Below, in pieces: positions 40,636 to 50,253 of a DNA stretch of 64,000 nucleotides (positions within the stretch are counted from its first letter, which is position 1; every line of letters starts with the position of its first letter). The notes under the pieces are model-generated. The model made no database searches. It had not been told where the DNA came from and worked only from the letters and a program-made list of their open reading frames with translations. Position numbers and translations under genes: made by a program. The DNA lies in NCBI RefSeq assembly GCF_014217335.1, contig NZ_CP060092.1, forward strand, positions 3,427,501-3,491,500, in the 5' to 3' direction. The DNA is from Teredinibacter purpureus (GTDB lineage: Bacteria > Pseudomonadota > Gammaproteobacteria > Pseudomonadales > Cellvibrionaceae).

Positions 40636-41649
40636 ATGCATTTACCCAGCCTTACTGTAGTTATTCCCGTTTACAACGAAGAAGAGAATATTCAACCTCT
40701 ATTCGAGGCTTTGGAAGCGGCGTTAAAAAACTATGCTGGCGATTGGTACGCCATAATCGTGAATGATGGTAGCCGTGACCAAACAGCCGCTCGCATTAAT
40801 ACGTGTGTGAGCTCCTTTGGCGCACGATTTAAGCATATTGAATTACAGCGCAACTTCGGCCAAACCGCAGCAATGCAGGCCGGTATCGACGCTGCTGAAA
40901 CCGAACTTATAGCCACTATGGATGGCGACCTACAAAACGATCCTGCCGATATCCCTCGGCTCGTACGCGAATTGCTCGAAAGAGATCTAGACCTTTTACA
41001 AGGCTGGAGAAAAAACCGACAAGATGCGATGGTCTCTCGGAAACTACCCTCGCGCATTGCCAATAAGCTCATCCAAAAAATTAGTGGCGTTAAGTTAGAC
41101 GATTACGGTTGTAGTCTAAAAATATACCGCGCCGACGTCGTCAAACAAATCCGTATTTACGGCGAGATGCACCGTTTTATTCCAATCTGGATGGCAACCG
41201 TATGCCCGCCTCATCGCATTGGCCAAACCCCCGTTAACCATCGCGCGCGAACGGCCGGCGAATCCAAATACGGCATTACACGTACTTTTCGTGTGCTTAT
41301 CGATTTAGTAACAGTCTTCTTCTTCCTAAAATTTCGCGCACGCCCAGGCCATTTCTTCGGCTCGATTGGCTTATGGGTTGGCATGATTGGCGGTAGCATG
41401 ATGAGCTATTTGATGTTTGTGAAATTCGCACTTGGGCACGACATTGGCGATAGACCTATGCTCTTAGTCGCCAGTATTCTCGTTATCGCTTCGCTACAGT
41501 TCTTAACGACAGGTGTACTATCAGAAATTCTCAGCAGAATATTTTTCCAAACAACCAATGTCAGTAGTTATAAAGTGCGCCAGCCACTTAATTACGAGCT
41601 AGGTGAGGAACCCGCTTCAGTCGTTGTTGACGAAAAAACGCCGTTATAA
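40636..41649 (+). CDS. Polyprenyl-phosphate glycosyltransferase (GT2, ArnC/DPM-like)
   Basis: GT2 enzyme of 337 residues that transfers a sugar from a nucleotide donor to a polyprenyl phosphate. The GT-A part has VVIPVYNEEENI near 9-20, IVNDGSRDQT near 45, MDGDLQNDPADI near 95 (DxD-like), and the QGWRKNRQD segment of the ArnC/DPM branch. Two C-terminal helices (about 230-290) anchor it. The product, a polyprenyl-P-sugar, is the donor expected by GT39 enzymes, and two of these follow in the same cluster. The sugar is unknown; aminoarabinose synthesis genes are not present here. Confidence 0.88.
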   Translation: MHLPSLTVVIPVYNEEENIQPLFEALEAALKNYAGDWYAIIVNDGSRDQTAARINTCVSSFGARFKHIELQRNFGQTAAMQAGIDAAETELIATMDGDLQNDPADIPRLVRELLERDLDLLQGWRKNRQDAMVSRKLPSRIANKLIQKISGVKLDDYGCSLKIYRADVVKQIRIYGEMHRFIPIWMATVCPPHRIGQTPVNHRARTAGESKYGITRTFRVLIDLVTVFFFLKFRARPGHFFGSIGLWVGMIGGSMMSYLMFVKFALGHDIGDRPMLLVASILVIASLQFLTTGVLSEILSRIFFQTTNVSSYKVRQPLNYELGEEPASVVVDEKTPL

Positions 41650-41668
41650 TTCGGCCTCACTCACAACA

Positions 41669-41731
41669 CACCGTGTTTTAATGCCCGTCTAGCAGCGCCC
41701 CTACAGGCCTCAGCCATATTAAAACACGGTG
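41669..41731. repeat. 14-bp perfect inverted repeat between GT2 and GT39 genes
   Basis: CACCGTGTTTTAAT (41669-41682) and ATTAAAACACGGTG (41718-41731) enclose 35 bases. The pair lies in the 155-base gap between two cluster genes and is not followed by a T-run. It may be an mRNA stem that modulates expression, or the remnant of a small mobile repeat. Confidence 0.7.
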
Positions 41732-41804
41732 ACCGTTATTCAGCTCTAGTCAGTACGACCTAGTCTTTATTGTTAACTCCAATCAACTTAAAAGTGTATC
41801 TAGC

Positions 41805-43406
41805 GTGCAACTATTCAGTTATCAGCTTCGACGTTTTTTAACGTCGCCATGGGCCATCCACTTTAGCATCGGCTTGAGTTTTTTCTTGGGCTTGGGCTCT
41901 ATTCCTTTATTTGATTTAGATGAAGGGGCTTTCACGGAAGCGACACGTGAGATGCTTGAAAGTGGCGTTTTTTCTGCAACCTATTTAGATGGAGAGCCCC
42001 GCTACGACAAGCCTATATTCTTTTACTGGTTACAAGCCACAAGCGTAAGCGTATTTGGATTTAACGAATGGGCCTTCCGGTTACCCTCAGCGTTAATGGC
42101 GTGTTTGTGGACGTTCGCTGTATACCGTTTTGCCGCTGAATTTATTGGCCGTACACGCGGTTTAATCGCTGCGCTTTTTCTCGTTAATTCTTTATGGATA
42201 GCGCTAATTGCACGTTCTGCAATTGCAGATGCCACGCTGAATGTTTTTCTTTGTCTCGCAATTTTCGATATTTGGCGGTATTTTCAAACCCCCGCTAAGC
42301 CGTTAGTTATACGTATCTATTTATGGATGGCGCTTGCTACGCTAACCAAAGGCCCCGTAGGCGTAGTAGTACCGCTATTAACGTCTCTTGTTTTTCTTAT
42401 TTCGACGAGAGCCGACAAAAAACACTATCTCGCTTACCTAAACCCGCTTGGCTGGTTTGTGTATATTGCAACGGTTGCCCCATGGGTGATTGCCGTATAC
42501 CTCGAGCAAGGTAGCGGTTTTTTTGAGGGGTTTATTGTTGAGCACAACCTAAAACGTTTTTCCGCTACACGCGAAAGTCACGGCGGATCGGTACTGTACT
42601 ACCTTTTTGCTCTCCCTTTGTTAGCCCTTCCTTTTACGGGGCTTCTCGCTGGTGTATTCAAGCCCATTAGAGCACAACTACGAGACCCGTTAAGCCGCTA
42701 TCTGCTTATTTGGTTTGCTGTGTTTTTTGTTATTTTTTCTTTCTCTAAAACACAATTACCCCATTACATCTTAAATGGGTGTGTGCCTCTCATTATATTG
42801 TTTGCGCGGCAGAAAAATATTTTCAATCAACGCCAGTGGATTACTGTTTTTCCTTTAGCCTTCATGGCGCTATTGGTCTCACTACCACAATTGGTTAGCA
42901 CTGCCGCACAACAAGCGTCTGGCTATGACGGCGCTATCCTATCGCGTCATGCCGAGGTCTTTACGCCGTCATACACTTTATACGCTGTTATCGCTTTTGG
43001 CATGATGCTCATAGCATGCCTGCTTCCACGCTTGCGTATTTGGCAACGACTCGTACTGTGCGGCATTATTTTAAACAGCTTTAGTTACACTGTTTTCGCA
43101 GATGTTATCTCGAAATTTCAGCAACAACCGATACATTACGCTATTGAGTTTCTTAAGGAGCGAGAGGCTGAACTCGGCGTAAGCGAAACCATCGTCGCGT
43201 ACCGTATGCATATGCCTAGCTTCAGCGTGTACCGTAAAAAAATAACACCACTACGTGCACCGCTAATAGGTGAGCTAGTCATGACGCGCGTCGACCGCGT
43301 AAAGCGCCTTAACCATTATTTACAGGAATCGCTAGACGGCAGTCAAGCTACACTCGTCTGGCAAACAGGCGGATTAGTCATCTATAAAATTCACGAAGAG
43401 CCATAA
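41805..43406 (+). CDS. GT39-family glycosyltransferase (ArnT/PMT-like)
   Basis: Polytopic membrane glycosyltransferase of 533 residues. The first periplasmic loop carries FDLDEGAFTEATREML with the DE pair typical of ArnT/PMT enzymes (near residue 38) and then the DGEPRYDKPIFFYWLQ motif. About ten helices and a soluble C-terminal part follow. It transfers a sugar from a polyprenyl-phosphate donor to lipid A or another acceptor on the periplasmic side. The GTG start is used because the frame has no better site nearby. It ends overlapping the next gene's start. Confidence 0.85.
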   Translation: MQLFSYQLRRFLTSPWAIHFSIGLSFFLGLGSIPLFDLDEGAFTEATREMLESGVFSATYLDGEPRYDKPIFFYWLQATSVSVFGFNEWAFRLPSALMACLWTFAVYRFAAEFIGRTRGLIAALFLVNSLWIALIARSAIADATLNVFLCLAIFDIWRYFQTPAKPLVIRIYLWMALATLTKGPVGVVVPLLTSLVFLISTRADKKHYLAYLNPLGWFVYIATVAPWVIAVYLEQGSGFFEGFIVEHNLKRFSATRESHGGSVLYYLFALPLLALPFTGLLAGVFKPIRAQLRDPLSRYLLIWFAVFFVIFSFSKTQLPHYILNGCVPLIILFARQKNIFNQRQWITVFPLAFMALLVSLPQLVSTAAQQASGYDGAILSRHAEVFTPSYTLYAVIAFGMMLIACLLPRLRIWQRLVLCGIILNSFSYTVFADVISKFQQQPIHYAIEFLKEREAELGVSETIVAYRMHMPSFSVYRKKITPLRAPLIGELVMTRVDRVKRLNHYLQESLDGSQATLVWQTGGLVIYKIHEEP

Positions 43407-45811
43407 TGTTGATTACTTTATTGTCGCAGTATTTCACCCAAATTCATGGCCAGCATAAGCAATTACTGGCCACCGAATACAATCATCTTGATACTCTGAA
43501 CACCGCTAAGCTTTATCAGCTTTTCGCTATAGCCATGGCTCTGTTCTGTATTGCTTTGGTGGGGTTTGGAATAAAGGGGTATCATTTTGCGTTTTACCCC
43601 ATTAACGGCTTGGCTAGCCATCTTCCCGAAGTTGTCTTACATTTGCTTACAGTATTTGGCGATGGAGGCCTCTTATTGGCGCTTGTGCTACTCATAGCCA
43701 ATACAAAAGCGCGCTTCCACTGGCTGGTGTTTGTAACCGCTATTCTCGGCGGTATTGTGTCGAATGTTTCTAAAGAATATTTTGATGCCTTGCGCCCCCC
43801 CGCAGTATTAGGCCTGGAAACATTTAATATTTTTGGGAAAGCCTACAAGTACCATAGCTTTCCATCTGGCCACACGTTAACGGCATTCCTATTGGCAACT
43901 GCGGGATTTTATCACGCCGAAAAGCCTTGGCAGAAAATTGGCCTAATGATCGGTGCCGTTCTGGTGGGTTTTAGCCGTATTGGTTTAGGTGTTCATTGGC
44001 CTGCAGATACACTTGTGGGTGGCGGGCTTGGTATTCTTACAGGCATAGCCGCAATTTTTATAACGCATTACTGGCGGGCAGGACGCTCAGTAAACGTTCA
44101 CGGCTTTATCGTTAGCCTCTTTATCCTAGCGTGCGTGTTATTGCTTGTAGATAAAAACGACTACCGTCTGGCCCTTCCACTCCTCTACATAGTCGCAGTG
44201 TGGGCACTGTGTAGAACCGTTATTAATTACCTTGTGCCGCACACACAGCTTGATCGTTTACCAATCACCTATAGCCACTTTAAGCTGCCCGTTGTGCCCA
44301 TATGGTGTAATGCACATTACCTTTTTTGGTTTTTCTTGGCTGCGGTAACCATTTACCGAATTGCTGTACTCTTTCAGCCGCATTTCAGCTTATTTTATGA
44401 CGAAGCCTACTATTACCACTGGTCACTCAACCCTGATTTAGGCTATTACTCTAAGCCCCCCATGGTTGCATGGGTCATCACGGTGAGTACGGGTATTTTT
44501 GGTAGTAGTGTGGTTGCGATTAAGTTAATGGCCAGTTTGTTGTACGGCGCTGCTGCTATCACCATTTATTCCACTTTGAAGCGATACAGCACTCCGTCTA
44601 ATGCGCTAATTGGCGGGCTTGTTTTTCTTTGTATTCCCATGATCGGCTTCAACAGCGAATTTATTACAACAGACGCGCCACTTATCTTTTTCTGGAGCGT
44701 TGCCCTACTGTTTGCGTTGCGCGCTATAGAAGAGCAAACCTTTTCAATGTGGTTTTATTTGGGTGTCGCAACGGGTTTGGGAATGCTAAGCAAATACACC
44801 ATGGGTGCGCTACCAATAGCGGTATTCGGGTATTTGTTAACCTCTAAAATACACAGGCCTCTATTGCTCAGCTATGGCCCTTGGTTGGCGGCCATAGTGG
44901 CGGGCGCTATTTTTAGCCTGAACATATACTGGAATCACATCAATGGCTGGGTTGCCTTGCATCACACTCAAGAAATATCGCAAACGAGCGGCAAGCTATT
45001 TAACGTTAAATCTTTAGCTGAATTCACCGCGAGCCAGTGGATTATTTTTGGGCCGGTATGTAGCTATTTGCTATTAAAAGGTATTGTTAGAACACAAGGC
45101 ACGTTGAACAAAGCTACCGCCGCAGACATTACCCAACCGCGTTTCCATTTATTACTCTGGGTCATGCTAACGATACTCGGCACGATTGCCTTGCAGGCTT
45201 TTTTATCTAGAGCATTCCCCAACTGGGCTGGCCCTTGGATGGTCGCAGCGACATTATTGCTCGCACTTACGTGGCCAGCGGCGTTTACCGTCAAGCGCTT
45301 TCATTCTCTACTTATGAAGGCATTAGCCATCAATTTAGTATTGCTCTCATTATTTTATCACTGGCCTGCGCTACTTCGCTGGATTGATATAGAGCCCAAT
45401 CGTAAGAACGACCCCTTTCAGCGTGTGGCAGGATGGCCCGCACTTGCCGAGGAATTAAAACCTTTTCTTACGCAATACCCCAATGCAATATTAACCAGCG
45501 ATTCTCGCGATCTACTTGCCTATTTAGGCTATTTCGCCATGCCGAATCAATTTCAACTAGCTCGCTGGAACCCAGATGAAACCAATATTCGCGATTACTA
45601 CGATTTAAAAGCCAACCTACGCAAATGGCAGGGTAAAACCGATCAAGGTTTTATCTTTGTAAGCCGTCGAGAGCTAAACACAGCCATATCAAGTCAATTT
45701 GAACGCGCGACACCGCTAGGTGTTATTGCGACCGAAGTCTATCGAAACGACAGTATGAGTGTTTCGGTATCGTACTTAAAAGGTTTTAAGGGGTATACTC
45801 GTGACCATTAA
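43406..45811 (+). CDS. Fused PAP2 phosphatase - GT39 glycosyltransferase
   Basis: An 801-residue two-enzyme membrane protein. Residues about 35-220 form a PAP2-type lipid phosphatase: KEYFDALRPPAVLGL (KX6RP-like), FPSGHTLTAF (PSGH) and SRIGLGVHWPADTLVGG (SRxxxxxHxxxD). Residues about 295-800 form a GT39 enzyme with FYDEAYYYHWSLNPDLGYYSK and the KPPMVAW segment. A natural reading is that it removes phosphate from a carrier lipid or lipid A and transfers sugar in the same place. Its start overlaps the previous stop, and its end overlaps the next gene by 11 bases, so the three are coupled. Confidence 0.85.
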   Translation: MLITLLSQYFTQIHGQHKQLLATEYNHLDTLNTAKLYQLFAIAMALFCIALVGFGIKGYHFAFYPINGLASHLPEVVLHLLTVFGDGGLLLALVLLIANTKARFHWLVFVTAILGGIVSNVSKEYFDALRPPAVLGLETFNIFGKAYKYHSFPSGHTLTAFLLATAGFYHAEKPWQKIGLMIGAVLVGFSRIGLGVHWPADTLVGGGLGILTGIAAIFITHYWRAGRSVNVHGFIVSLFILACVLLLVDKNDYRLALPLLYIVAVWALCRTVINYLVPHTQLDRLPITYSHFKLPVVPIWCNAHYLFWFFLAAVTIYRIAVLFQPHFSLFYDEAYYYHWSLNPDLGYYSKPPMVAWVITVSTGIFGSSVVAIKLMASLLYGAAAITIYSTLKRYSTPSNALIGGLVFLCIPMIGFNSEFITTDAPLIFFWSVALLFALRAIEEQTFSMWFYLGVATGLGMLSKYTMGALPIAVFGYLLTSKIHRPLLLSYGPWLAAIVAGAIFSLNIYWNHINGWVALHHTQEISQTSGKLFNVKSLAEFTASQWIIFGPVCSYLLLKGIVRTQGTLNKATAADITQPRFHLLLWVMLTILGTIALQAFLSRAFPNWAGPWMVAATLLLALTWPAAFTVKRFHSLLMKALAINLVLLSLFYHWPALLRWIDIEPNRKNDPFQRVAGWPALAEELKPFLTQYPNAILTSDSRDLLAYLGYFAMPNQFQLARWNPDETNIRDYYDLKANLRKWQGKTDQGFIFVSRRELNTAISSQFERATPLGVIATEVYRNDSMSVSVSYLKGFKGYTRDH

Positions 45812-46487
45812 GCGCCCTACTATCACGTCTTTTTTTCGTATTGACACCATATTGTTTACAATGAGCGTTCTGATTTTTTTGTTGTGGCCAGATATAGATC
45901 TAGCTGTTGCAGCCTATTTTTTCGATCACAACACGTTCACCTATGCAGATAACTCCGTTGTTCGCTTTATCTACCTAGTGTTTGCTCGAATCCATATTCT
46001 GTACCTCTTGTTTTTTATAGGTGCCATAATTTACTGCTCACGAAAACGCCTACCCAACGCTAAAAAACGTTGGGTTTACTTATTGATAACACTCGTAATT
46101 GGGCCTGGTATATTGGTGAATCTAGTTTTGAAAGATAATACGCTAGGGCGACCGCGGCCCCAACATATAGAACAATTTGGCGGTGAAATGATCTTTACTC
46201 CGGTGTTTTATTATTCAGGTGAATGCGCTAAAAACTGTTCGTTTGTGAGCGGCCATGCAGCCATTGGCTTTTATCTCATGGCTATTGCATGGGTCACCCA
46301 GCGGCGTCGCTGGATTTTTTACGGTATTGCGCTGGGATCTTTCGTGGGGTTTGTTCGCATATTGCAAGGCGGTCATTTTCTTAGCGATGTCCTGTTCGCA
46401 GGTTGGTTTACTTACTTCACCTACACGCTTATCGGCTACTTAATGGGCATGGTGCCAAAAACACCCGCGAGGCTGCCGCCCAGTTAA
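45801..46487 (+). CDS. PAP2-family lipid phosphatase
   Basis: Membrane-bound phosphatase of the type 2 phosphatidic acid phosphatase family, 228 residues. The three catalytic motifs are KDNTLGRPRP (KX6RP), CSFVSGHAAIGF (SGH) and RILQGGHFLSDVLFA (RX5HX3D). Six hydrophobic segments match LpxE/LpxT or undecaprenyl-pyrophosphate phosphatase relatives. Starting 11 bases inside the preceding gene, it completes the glycan/lipid A modification cluster. Lipid A 1- or 4'-dephosphorylation or carrier recycling are the likely roles. Confidence 0.87.
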   Translation: MTIKRPTITSFFRIDTILFTMSVLIFLLWPDIDLAVAAYFFDHNTFTYADNSVVRFIYLVFARIHILYLLFFIGAIIYCSRKRLPNAKKRWVYLLITLVIGPGILVNLVLKDNTLGRPRPQHIEQFGGEMIFTPVFYYSGECAKNCSFVSGHAAIGFYLMAIAWVTQRRRWIFYGIALGSFVGFVRILQGGHFLSDVLFAGWFTYFTYTLIGYLMGMVPKTPARLPPS

Positions 46488-46563
46488 CGCTAAAACTCGC
46501 TTACGCAACCCGCTAAATCGGCGACTGCACTATACTGATGAGAGGCCACTTCTTTGGAACTCG

Positions 46564-49500
46564 GTGAAACTCTCGTTAACAATGACCTTTAACAAGCGTT
46601 ATCTGCGCAAAAACCCACTATCGGTGCCTGCCAGCCGCCTATTTTGGCGTGTGGCCATTACACTGTTACTGCTTACGACCTTTTCCAGCTCAGCGGAAAC
46701 GCGCAATAGCGACACGAAAAAAAGCTTATCTGAGCCCCCGAAAGATATTCGCTTTAGCCGCTATTACAAGTCCCATATTAACGAGCACCGCTTTAGCTAT
46801 ATCAGCACGCTCGCACAAGGCCCTCTAGGCTTTCTTTGGGTAGGCACAGCCAATGGTTTGCTGCGCTATGACGGTCGATCGACACGGCTCTACCGAACCG
46901 ACACCAACAACCCTGCAACTATTAGCGCCAACTATGTCAGGCGAATAGCCTTTGATAACAACAACATTATGTGGGTAGCAACCGAATACGGATTAAATAG
47001 CTACGACCCTGCAACCGACAGTTTCAAGCGCTGGATGCACGACCCCCGTAACTCAAACTCCCCTTCCAATAACTTCATAAAAACCGTTACGGTTACCCGC
47101 GATAATCGCGTCATACTCGGCACCGCGGCAGGTATGGATATTATCTCCGCCAACCGCCGACTGTTCAGCCACTATCAGCACGAACCGAATAACCCGAATT
47201 CTTTGAGTAACAATTACGTGCGCGTGGTACACGAGGCAAAAGATGGCCGAATCTGGATTGGTACCGAAGGTGGCGGGCTCGTGGTTTTCGACCAAAAGAA
47301 AAATAGTTTTAGGCGCTACAAGCACGACGCTAACAATGCGCAATCTATCATTGATGATTACGTAACTGCCGTCATTGAAGACCAGCACAATCGTATATGG
47401 GTAGGCACCCAAGGCTCGGGTATCAGCAGAATAGAAGCCAATGGAAAAACCATTACAAACTTCCCTCACAACGAAGATGGCTCAGGATTACCCGACGGCA
47501 TTATTTATGAAATAAGTGAAGATAAAACAGGCGCATTATGGTTTTTAACTGACCGAGCAGGGGTATTAATTTACGACGAAAAAATAGATAAATTTATCGC
47601 GTTCCAGAACAAACCCTATGACACAACGACCCTTGCATTTGACACGGTAAAAGGGTTTACCGAGGACACCAACGGAAACATTTGGATCTCCGCCTTTCCG
47701 GCGGGTTTACATTACTTCAACCGAAAAGCTTCAAAATTTCAGTATCACTACAACATTCATAACAATGCCAATAGCCTGTCGAACAGCACCATTCTAGACG
47801 TAACTCGCGATCACACTGGTACTCTATGGGTGGGAACCGAAAAAGGTTTAAATGCCGTAAACGAAAAAAACAACACCGTTAAACAGTTTCTAAAAGGCGA
47901 CCAACCCAACCAATTAAACGCACATGCCATACTCGCGATTCAAGAAGATACAGACGGGAAAATTTGGATTGGCAGCTGGAATGGCGGCCTCTCACGACTC
48001 GACCCAAAAACTAACACCTTAACTCACTATCCTGTAGCCGATTCGGGCCCTCACACAATTAACAGCGCATTTGTATGGAAAATATTTCTCGATTCTAAAA
48101 ATAATCTGTGGGTAGGCACCGAAACAGCCGGCTTAAATCGGTACGACAGAACAACTGACAGTTTCACACGCTATGTTAATAATGCCGCCGATGACAGCAC
48201 ACTTAGTTACGATTATATTTGGGATATTATGGAGGACTCAAAAAATCGGCTATGGATCGCCACACAATACGGATTAAATCTATTTCACTATGATACTGAG
48301 TCGTTTACACGGTACCTTCCAGAGGATGACCGGCCCGTTAGCTTGTCTACAGGACGACTACAAGATTTAGAAGAAGACAGGCAAGGTAACATTTGGATAG
48401 CGACCCAAGGCGGTGGTTTAAATTGGTTCAACCCAGAAACAGAAGAGTTTAAGCACATTCGAGTGAATGATGGCTTGCCCGATGACAGCGTAGCGGCAGT
48501 AGAAGAAGACGACAGCGGTTACATTTGGGCGGCAACATCTGACGGATTAGTTAAGATCGACCCATATTCTCTACACATTATCACAGGGTTCTCAGAAGCT
48601 AACGGCCTAATGAGCCATGAATTTATACGAAAGGCTTCGCACAAGGATAAAGACGGAAAACTATATTTCGGTAGTTCGAATGGTCTTCTCAGCTTTTATC
48701 CTGACGAAATAGAGGTTGAACAGGCTCTTCCAAAACCCATTATTACCGATTTCCAAATATTTAATCAGGCGATGGACTTTATTGGGATTCGGTCATCCGG
48801 ACACCCTTTAGACGAGACTTCGAACAAACAACACTCGCCCATTCAGCTTGATCATAAAGCATCGATGATTACTTTTGGCTATACCGCCATTAATTTCCAA
48901 CAAAGGCGTCACAATTTATTTGCCTATAAACTCGATAATTTCGATACTCAGTGGAATTATGTTACCAACAAAACTACCGCCACCTATACAAACCTGGACC
49001 CAGGAGATTACACCTTTAAACTAGCCACTGCCGATAGCAATGGAAAACTATCGAATGAGATTGCGAGCATCGACATCTATATTGCTCCACCCTCGTGGAA
49101 AAGTTGGTGGGCCTATCTTTGCTATACCTTTTTTGGCGCCACAATCATATTTATACTATTAAGATTGATTACGCTAAATTTAACGACCCATAAACTTAAC
49201 AAGCTCGTAGATATAAGAACACAAGAACTTACTCGAGCCAACAATGCTAAAACAGATTTTTTAGCGAATATGTCACACGAATTACGAACACCACTGAATG
49301 CTATTATAGGCTTTTCAAAGCGCCTTAAAGATAGGCGCGCCACAATCGACACAGAAAAAGCAGGGAAAGCCCTGGAATCCATTTATAGGAATGGTGTTCA
49401 TTTACTGGCAATTATTAATGACATACTGGATATCGCCAAAGTTGAATCTGGCACCATGAGTATTTTCGTTATTCCCTGCGATATAAGAGTCGCCATTAAA

Positions 49501-49947
49501 CAGGCCATTAGCGACATGCGACCTCGTGCAGAAGAAAAAGGTTTAATCATTGTTGACCCGGGAGAGTTCACCGTTAAAAAAATTATGGCTGACCCAATTA
49601 GAGTGAGCCAAATCGTAAACAATCTACTCTCGAATGCCATAAAATACACACAGAAAGGCCATATAACTATCCGTGTTACACTTCAAAAAATTGATAACAT
49701 AGAATATTGTCGAATAGATTTTGAAGACACTGGTATAGGTATTCGAAAGGAAAATCAATCAAAACTATTTACGCGTTTTGAACAATTTGAGACAGAAACC
49801 AGAAAACAAAAAGGCTACGGCACAGGGCTTGGCTTAGCGTTAGTTGAAAATCTTTGTCGCGCGCATCATGGCTGGGCTGAATGCAAAAGTAAATTTGGAG
49901 AAGGCAGCACTTTCTCTGCCGTACTTCCAACCACGCAACCAGAATAA
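46564..49947 (+). CDS. Membrane histidine kinase with beta-propeller sensor (reg_prop/Y_Y_Y)
   Basis: Sensor kinase of 1127 residues. A hydrophobic export segment lies at about 27-45. Residues 60-760 are a periplasmic two-component-regulator propeller with many repeats of the LWVGT..GL or IWIGT pattern. A Y_Y_Y immunoglobulin-like domain (about 770-840) leads to one membrane helix (841-872). The cytoplasmic HisKA box FLANMSHELRTPLNAII is near 899-915 with its histidine, and the HATPase has NNLLSNAIKYT (1019), DTGIGI (1055) and GTGLGLAL (1086). No receiver domain is fused, unlike many hybrid relatives. GTG 46564 has GGAA upstream; the ATG at 46582 is an alternative start. In polysaccharide degraders this architecture senses sugars. 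Confidence 0.93.
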   Translation: MKLSLTMTFNKRYLRKNPLSVPASRLFWRVAITLLLLTTFSSSAETRNSDTKKSLSEPPKDIRFSRYYKSHINEHRFSYISTLAQGPLGFLWVGTANGLLRYDGRSTRLYRTDTNNPATISANYVRRIAFDNNNIMWVATEYGLNSYDPATDSFKRWMHDPRNSNSPSNNFIKTVTVTRDNRVILGTAAGMDIISANRRLFSHYQHEPNNPNSLSNNYVRVVHEAKDGRIWIGTEGGGLVVFDQKKNSFRRYKHDANNAQSIIDDYVTAVIEDQHNRIWVGTQGSGISRIEANGKTITNFPHNEDGSGLPDGIIYEISEDKTGALWFLTDRAGVLIYDEKIDKFIAFQNKPYDTTTLAFDTVKGFTEDTNGNIWISAFPAGLHYFNRKASKFQYHYNIHNNANSLSNSTILDVTRDHTGTLWVGTEKGLNAVNEKNNTVKQFLKGDQPNQLNAHAILAIQEDTDGKIWIGSWNGGLSRLDPKTNTLTHYPVADSGPHTINSAFVWKIFLDSKNNLWVGTETAGLNRYDRTTDSFTRYVNNAADDSTLSYDYIWDIMEDSKNRLWIATQYGLNLFHYDTESFTRYLPEDDRPVSLSTGRLQDLEEDRQGNIWIATQGGGLNWFNPETEEFKHIRVNDGLPDDSVAAVEEDDSGYIWAATSDGLVKIDPYSLHIITGFSEANGLMSHEFIRKASHKDKDGKLYFGSSNGLLSFYPDEIEVEQALPKPIITDFQIFNQAMDFIGIRSSGHPLDETSNKQHSPIQLDHKASMITFGYTAINFQQRRHNLFAYKLDNFDTQWNYVTNKTTATYTNLDPGDYTFKLATADSNGKLSNEIASIDIYIAPPSWKSWWAYLCYTFFGATIIFILLRLITLNLTTHKLNKLVDIRTQELTRANNAKTDFLANMSHELRTPLNAIIGFSKRLKDRRATIDTEKAGKALESIYRNGVHLLAIINDILDIAKVESGTMSIFVIPCDIRVAIKQAISDMRPRAEEKGLIIVDPGEFTVKKIMADPIRVSQIVNNLLSNAIKYTQKGHITIRVTLQKIDNIEYCRIDFEDTGIGIRKENQSKLFTRFEQFETETRKQKGYGTGLGLALVENLCRAHHGWAECKSKFGEGSTFSAVLPTTQPE

Positions 49948-50253
49948 TTTCACTCAGAAAGTTCTGAATTAGCGCGCACGCTATTTTACGTAATTTTAAT
50001 TTTCCTCACCGATAAAAAACTGCGACATACAAATATACAATAAAATACTGTATTGCCTTAGCTCTTTCTCTCAAGCGCATCCGTTCCGATACTCCATAGC
50101 CTTAAATTGACCGATTAAAACAACCGTGCGATCATAGAGCACTTAATAAACAGAACGATCGGTTTTTAGTGGCTCAACAAGTACTGTGCAAATTGAACAA
50201 AGCACTACCTCCAGCCCAATAATTCTGTACGTTTCACAATAATTACAAGGCTG
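49948..50253. other. Intergenic region before the periplasmic binding-like gene
   Basis: 306 AT-rich bases. No reading frame with a ribosome binding site and no strong terminator are apparent. Confidence 0.4.

Noticed and set aside
46564..49947. Hybrid kinase with fused response regulator
   Set aside because: The protein ends right after the HATPase domain; no receiver or DNA-binding domain follows.
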